Part shown: positions 58,964 through 64,000 of the stretch, one piece after another
How positions within the stretch are numbered: position 1 is the stretch's first letter
How the letters are laid out: every line of letters starts with the position of its first letter
NCBI GenBank assembly: GCA_025769875.1
Contig: JAGFNK010000095.1
Coordinates: forward strand, 62,001-126,000
DNA: 64,000 nucleotides
Direction: 5' to 3'
DNA from: Russula earlei
Lineage: Eukaryota; Basidiomycota; Agaricomycetes; Russulales; Russulaceae
The notes under the pieces: model-generated
Seen by the model: the letters and a program-made list of their open reading frames with translations, nothing else
Database searches by the model: none
What the model was told of the DNA's origin: nothing
Translations under genes and position numbers: made by a program

Positions 58964-60392
58964 TGTCATGGTAACGAGCTGTGTCAGTTCTCAAGTGCAA
59001 AGACAAGTTGATAATAGAGATGTGTTCAAGAAACGGGCTGGTTCCCATGTATAAAGAATAAGGATCCCTGCAGCAGTTGAAGTGTTTTATGCTAAACAGG
59101 TTATGGCCAATAGACCCTTCCTAGTACAACTCGGTCCATTGAGAAGCTAGGTGTTATGGTGTTGCGGCCATAAGAGCGTTAGCTCAGAGTTCAGTGGGGC
59201 CAAGTCTCTGTGACTTGGTTCAAGGGTTCAGTGGGGCCGGCTCAAAGAGACCGGATCAAAGGTTTAGCGTCTCAAGGCTGAGTCAAACAATGACTCAGTC
59301 CGCAGACAGAGTTGATCTTCTGGTTTCGCAGAAGAGGAGGATGATGAGAGAGACGCAGAGGAGGAAGAGGAACACGAGGGTTCCTTGAGGTGTGCTTAGG
59401 TCAAGCAAGATGAAAGCCAGCACAACACAAGTTGTGATTGAGAGACAGTACAGGGCAAAGGGATGCGACAGGAAATGGGACAAAGCTAAGCTTGGGGCAT
59501 TCCCCAGCTTCTACAGGCACTTAAATACTGTATGTAGCGAGGCTGTACAGTACCATAAGCAGAACAATAGATAAAGGTAGACCAATAGCAAAAGTAACTC
59601 GACAATAGGTGAAACACAATAAGTGAAACACAATAGATGAAACACAACAAGTGAAACACAATAGGGGATCACCATCAAGGGATGAAACAGTAACCATGGA
59701 GACAAGGATAACAAAGAAGAACAATAATGAGAGGGATTATGGACGAACTGACAAAGGGGGTAAATTACAACACTAGGGTAAGTTTGTAATGGGATAGACT
59801 AGGGCTGGTTCCACTAGCTATATGCGTTCAAGTCTGTCAGAGACCTTGAACAATGCAGAGAGAGTAGAGGAAGGTAGGTCTTAAAGGAGGAGAGCTCTTC
59901 TCAGTGGAGTGAAGAGAGACTCTTAGGGAAGGAAGGGATAGGTAGAGTAGATGGTAGTTGGTGTGTGTGAAGAGTTGGTGAGATGGAGATGTGGATGTGG
60001 TTTGAGGATTAGGAGTGAAGTGGGTTGCAGGCAAATATGTTGGACAAGAGTAGGTTGGATTCTACAAGAGACCAAGCTTAGGGCTTTGGTCACAAAGTAC
60101 TGAGCTTTATATATATACAGGAGAAGTGCAGCAATAGCTGCACTTTGACTGTGCTACTAGTATAGTAGGAGTCATAATAAGTAGGAGTCATAGAAATGAA
60201 GCCACGAATGAGTCAGAATCAAGTAACTGTGCTGCACAGTAAATGGACAGCATTGCACAGTTAAAACTAAGAAACAGATATAAATGGAAAGAGAACCAAA
60301 CAAAGGGAAAGTAACAGCAATCCAGTGTTACCTGGACATGTATGGATCACATGATAAGGCAGAAGGGATCATGAGATGTAAAAGATCACAAG
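58964..60392 (-). repeat. Gypsy 5' LTR, interrupted and truncated
   Basis: Begins TGTCATGGTAACGAGC and matches the 3' LTR at 40225. It is split by a solo LTR at 59152-59772, and its outer end is cut at 60392, where another LTR-like sequence (TGTCAGAACTC) starts. About 90 bases at the outer end are missing. Confidence 0.85.
59152..59772 (+). mobile_element. Solo LTR (621 bp) inside Gypsy 5' LTR
   Basis: TGTTATGGTG...ATTACAACA flanked by CTAGG at 59147-59151 and 59773-59777. The 3' LTR shows the empty site AAGCTAGGGTAAG. It is the same family as the reversed copy at 61498-62100. Confidence 0.9.
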
Positions 60393-61497
60393 TGTCAGAA
60401 CTCACTATTGAACAATCCAGTTCAAGAGTGAGACAAGAGCTCGGAGATGAGTCAACTGAGTTTGAGGATGAAGTTGGTGAAGAGCACAGTCCAAACAAGT
60501 AGCAAGTACCAGAAGGGGACTGGTATGGGCTGTGAGAGGTGGTTGTGGAAAGAGAGGGCCAGGATGTACTAGATAGGGTAGTCACAAAGGAGTACCCTCA
60601 GTAATGGAGTGCCACAAATCAAATGGACAGTCTGAAGACAGTCTGCTACTTTATTGAGCACTTATATACTACAAGGGAACTGCTAAATAGAGAACAAGTC
60701 ATAACCTTGTTATCAAGCACAATGAGAGATGAGTAAGACATTGGGAAATGCTTAGTGAGCATGCTCAGTCATGCTCAGTAAGCTGCTAAGTAAGGAGGCC
60801 CCAGATGATGAGTAAGGGCCTCTAGTGTCCACATGTTCACTGCCTAGTGCATGTGCAAAGCATCTGATTCATTTACTGTTAGTAAGTTTAGGGCTGGTCT
60901 TTTGGAGACTTGGAGTATTTGATGGTAAGGAGTTGTTTCTTATAAGGCCCTTTATAAGGTTCTATTAGGGCCCTTAGAGTCGACCCTAATATCAGTATTA
61001 AGGTCCCTAGTGTTGTCCTATAGTTCATTCTAAGGTTATTAGAGTTAGTCTAATAATGCATTCTAGGGTCTATAGTATCTTCATCAGCATCCAATATAAG
61101 GACTTCAGAGTTGTCTCAAAGGGTCCTTAGAAAGTCTTTAGTATTGTCCTTTAATGCTAGATAGGTTGCCACTAAGTAGTGCCATATCCATATCCATGTG
61201 GTGACCATGCATGTGTGCATGCCCTTGCCAGTTCCAGCTGGCTATCTTTTACCAGTGCATGCATGTGTGTGTTTTTCCTTTTCTCTTTCTATCTAACACC
61301 CACTTCTGACTGAAGGACATGTGACCCGCCAATTCCCCTGCCCAATGGCAGCAGCACCTTTGCCAGCATCAATGATATCTTCCTCACAACATCCACCCCT
61401 CCCCCCTCCACACTCAAGGATACAATCCCCTCACTTGATACCTGGATGGCAAGAAATGTGTGCTTTCCCACATGCATGATTATCACATGTTTGTGTG
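60393..61497. repeat. LTR-like sequence and degenerate AGGNCC-type repeats
   Basis: It starts TGTCAGAACTCACTATTG and shares short patches (GGGGACTGGTATG, CACAAAT...GGACAGTCTG) with the LTR at 53028-54245, so it is a related LTR. From about 60930 to 61150 it becomes an array of diverged units around 'AAGGTCCCTAG'. No gene is seen and no right-hand border could be fixed. Confidence 0.5.
61205..61345 (+). repeat. Direct repeat R1, copy 1
   Basis: The stretch CTTGCCAGTTCCAGCTGGCT through CTAACACCCACTTCTGAC recurs at 62555-62695 with moderate divergence. Confidence 0.7.
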
Positions 61498-62100
61498 TGT
61501 TGTGATCTACCCCTGTTTCGGTTCGTCCCTAAACTACTCCTTATTGTTCTTTATTTTCACCCCCATCCCCTTGGTTACTGTTTCATCCCTTGATGCTGAT
61601 GATCCTTATTGTTTCACTCATTGTGTTTCATCTATTGTTTTATCTATTGTCGAGTCTCTTTTGCTATTGGCTCACTTTTATCTATTGTTCTGCATATAGT
61701 ACTGTACAGCCTTGCTACATACAGTATTTAAGCACCTGTAGAAGCTGGGGAATACCCCAAGCTTAGCTTTGTCCCATTTCCTGTCACATCCCTTGCCCTG
61801 TACACTCTCCCAAAATCACAACTTGCTTGTGCTGGCCTATACTCTGCTTGACCTAAGCACACCTCAAGGAACCCTTGTGTTCCTCTTCCTTCTCTGCCTC
61901 TCTCTCATCATCCTCCTCTTCTGTGAAACCAGAAGATCGACTCTGTCTGCAGACTGAGTCATTGTCTGACTTAGTCTTGAGACACTAAACCCTTGATCCA
62001 GTCTCTTTGAGCCGGCCCCATTGAACCCTTGAACCAAGTCACAGGGACTTGGCCCCACTGAACCTTGAGCTAACGCTCTTACAGCCGTGACACTGTAACA
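61498..62100 (-). mobile_element. Solo LTR (603 bp), reverse orientation
   Basis: Reverse complement reads TGTTACAGTG...GATCACAACA. It is flanked by GTGTG at 61493-61497 and 62101-62105. It is an inverted homolog of 59152-59772. Confidence 0.88.
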
Positions 62101-62105
62101 GTGTG

Positions 62106-64000
62106 CATGCATTTTCCCTTTTTTCTTCTTTCTTTTTGTGCAAATTCTCACTCAGATGTTGACAAATGAGGAACACAAACACCTGTTCCAGCATGTGTGG
62201 GACCTTCAGGCCAGAACCATGAGAACAAGGTCCATGAAGCCTCTGCTTTCAACCACAAATACCCTGTGCACAGTTTTCTTTTTCTTTTTCATCTCACTTC
62301 ACTTGCAATTTCTAACCCCTCACAGTGACAGCATGGGCAGGACCACAGCAATGATACTGCCATCAAGCTGGGCATTGAGTGACAAGTCACTCAATTGCTC
62401 CTGCAATCTGGAATTATGTGCTTGACAGGCATGCATTTTCATTTTCATTTTTGTGTTCACACATTCTCTCCCATTCTCTTTTCCCTCTTGCTTCCCTCAG
62501 TGCAACAGCCCATTGTCCCATTTCACAAGACAAGGCTCTCCAATTCTCTGTCCATGACTTGCCAGTTCTAGCTGGCTTTCTTTTACTGGTGCATGTGTGC
62601 ATTTTTCTTTTTCTTTCCTCTTGGGTTTCTGTCTAACACCCACTTCTGACCCAAGGATGTGTGACCAGCCAATTTCCACACCTGATGGCACATGATGGTT
62701 TCCTGCGCCTGCGTTGTCACGCATTGAGTGGTGTCTTGGCCTTCTCTTCTCTCAACCCATTTCCTTCACCATGTGGATATGATCATCCAGTTGACTATGT
62801 TACTTTCTGTGAATATAATGATTTCATAAGATAATTTTTATTTTCCATTGATAAATAAGTTGATCTATATCCAGTTTAACTGGGCTGAGCTGTAGCACTA
62901 TGGTTGATTGTGTGATTAACATCAAGCACAGATACTGATTGGCAGTTGACTTGGCCATATAATGAACTGCTGTCTTTGATAGGATGATTGTAAGAGTTCT
63001 GTTATTGGTTGAGATTTAGTGTATTGATACAGTGACCCAAAAAACCATTCAAATGTTTTGAACATTTTTGTTATACTTATATTAAAGCAGAATGGAGATG
63101 AGCCACCCACATTTGGAAGGTGTTGATAATCAAGAATTTGTAAGCGATTTGTCAGCTTTTTCATCTTTGTTTTACTGCACATGCATGTTCCCTTTTCATG
63201 CATTCCTTTTTTTTTCACGTGTTCATTTTTTTCATGCATGTCATGTTTCATGTCCTTCCCCTCTTCATCTTTCCCTTCCCTCTCCTGTTTCCCATTCCCA
63301 ATCCCAAGGCTCTCAAGACCCATGCAAGCTACAACATTCCAGTCCCACACAAGTTCCCTTTTCCCTTGCGACTCACCTTTTCCTGCAAGCCCTGATTTTT
63401 GCCCATGCATTTTTCTTTTTCTTTTCCATGTTCGTTCTCTCATCCTCTCTCTCTCCTTCCCACATCACCCTTCTTCCACAAGCAGGGCCCTTCAAGCTGC
63501 TTCCACCCACTGGCCCCTGCCTTGAATTGCTCACCAAGACTCAAGCTGCCAGTGACTGGAGCTCTCCTGCAGGGCCTCATTTTTGTGCATGCATCTTTTT
63601 GTTCTCATGCGCTCTCTCTCACCCTCTCACACCTCTGGGGGGACGTTCAGTAAAATAAAAGAGAAATGAAACTACAAATGCCATTCAGGAGGACTCACAT
63701 GGCCACAAAATGCAGTGTGGATGCCGTTGCAAAGAGCTCACATGCCCACACATGAATGGCAGGAAGACAGAGGGCCTGGAATGCAAGAAAGTGTCAGTTC
63801 ATCCACCCCATCAAGGAGAGGGGTGATGCAAGTGGCATGCCGAGCATAGATGTACCTTGAGTGCAAATGCCAAGTTGGCAGTGTCCGCCCAGCTATCCTT
63901 TGAGGTGATCCCAATGATGCAGCTTGCTGGTGGTTGCTCGCCTGGTGCTGGCCAGATGACGCACGCCCACCCTGTTGACAAATGAGGAATGCAAACACCT
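62106..64000. other. Repetitive AT/CT-rich terminal region, no gene supported
   Basis: Pyrimidine-rich runs with CATGCAT-type motifs. A second repeat is shared by 62157-62183 and 63973-64000 (TGTTGACAAATGAGGAA then CAAACACCT), the latter cut by the window end. Long frames such as 63092-63658 are products of the CT bias. Confidence 0.5.
62555..62695 (+). repeat. Direct repeat R1, copy 2
   Basis: Second copy of the stretch at 61205-61345. Confidence 0.7.

Larger units (their letters stand above)
40225..60392 (-). mobile_element. Ty3/Gypsy chromodomain LTR retrotransposon, decayed and multiply interrupted
   Basis: Minus-strand order: 5' LTR (58964-60392, truncated), leader, gag (57096-58340), protease, reverse transcriptase, RNase H (55166 to about 57060), integrase (52033-53022), chromodomain (43461-43850), a post-pol CCHC ORF (about 42190-43400), a purine tract and the 3' LTR (40225-42120). 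Gag-pol-integrase-chromodomain order places it in the chromovirus branch of Metaviridae-type elements. Later insertions at 40614-41638, 43853-52030, 53028-54245, 54332-55160 and 59152-59772 can be removed at exact target duplications. Many in-frame stops make it non-autonomous now. Confidence 0.92.

Overview
The window reads as nuclear DNA of a filamentous basidiomycete, most likely an Agaricomycete. Nearly every gene is cut by GT(N)(N)GT...AG introns of about 45-60 bases with a CTNAY-like branch point. The families present fit: a Goodbye-NACHT-ankyrin receptor, Kre9/Knh1-like secreted proteins, class 3 lipases, DUF2235 hydrolases, a Prm10-type transporter and chromodomain Gypsy elements. All gene models were spliced by eye from reading frame, splice sites and remembered family conservation. 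No search was run.

Bases 1 to about 39,200 are gene-dense. In order: a partial Rif1-like gene (-), an intron-containing tRNA-Gln (+), a Kre9/Knh1-like secreted protein (-), a bZIP factor (-), a 10-exon NLR-like receptor (+), a 3.45 kb tandem duplication whose two units each carry a damaged DUF2235 hydrolase gene (-), a second Kre9/Knh1-like gene (+), an EBP/EXPERA sterol isomerase (-), SGF29 of SAGA (-), a C2H2 zinc-finger protein (+), an FHA/SNIP1-Pml1 splicing factor (-), two class 3 lipase paralogs (-) on either side of a Prm10/ThrE-like membrane protein (+), and an Hst2-type sirtuin (+). These are mostly independent genes rather than a pathway cluster. SGF29, the sirtuin, Rif1 and the bZIP factor act on chromatin or transcription. 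The lipases and Kre9-like proteins are secreted or cell-wall products. The NACHT protein is a candidate for non-self recognition or cell death.

From about 39,200 to the end the sequence is nested transposons. The base layer is one Ty3/Gypsy chromodomain retrotransposon on the minus strand (LTRs 40,225-42,120 and 58,964-60,392; gag, pol fragments and a post-pol CCHC ORF between). It is riddled with CGA-to-TGA and TGG-to-TAG stops. It has been opened by at least six later insertions that can be placed exactly: solo LTRs with 5-bp target duplications (GTTGG, CTAGG, CAGGG, CTTTG and, inside one of these, AGTCT), and an 8,178-bp element with about 1.37 kb terminal inverted repeats and a TA duplication. 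This last element sits inside the integrase frame. It carries a decayed IS630/Tc1-like transposase, a spliced SAM-like gene (plus a truncated inverted copy of its first exon) and a small spliced ORF. It is the most unusual item in the window.

Four of the 56 introns I modelled in the main host genes use GC-AG borders. A fifth, in both DUF2235 copies, appears to begin with GA.
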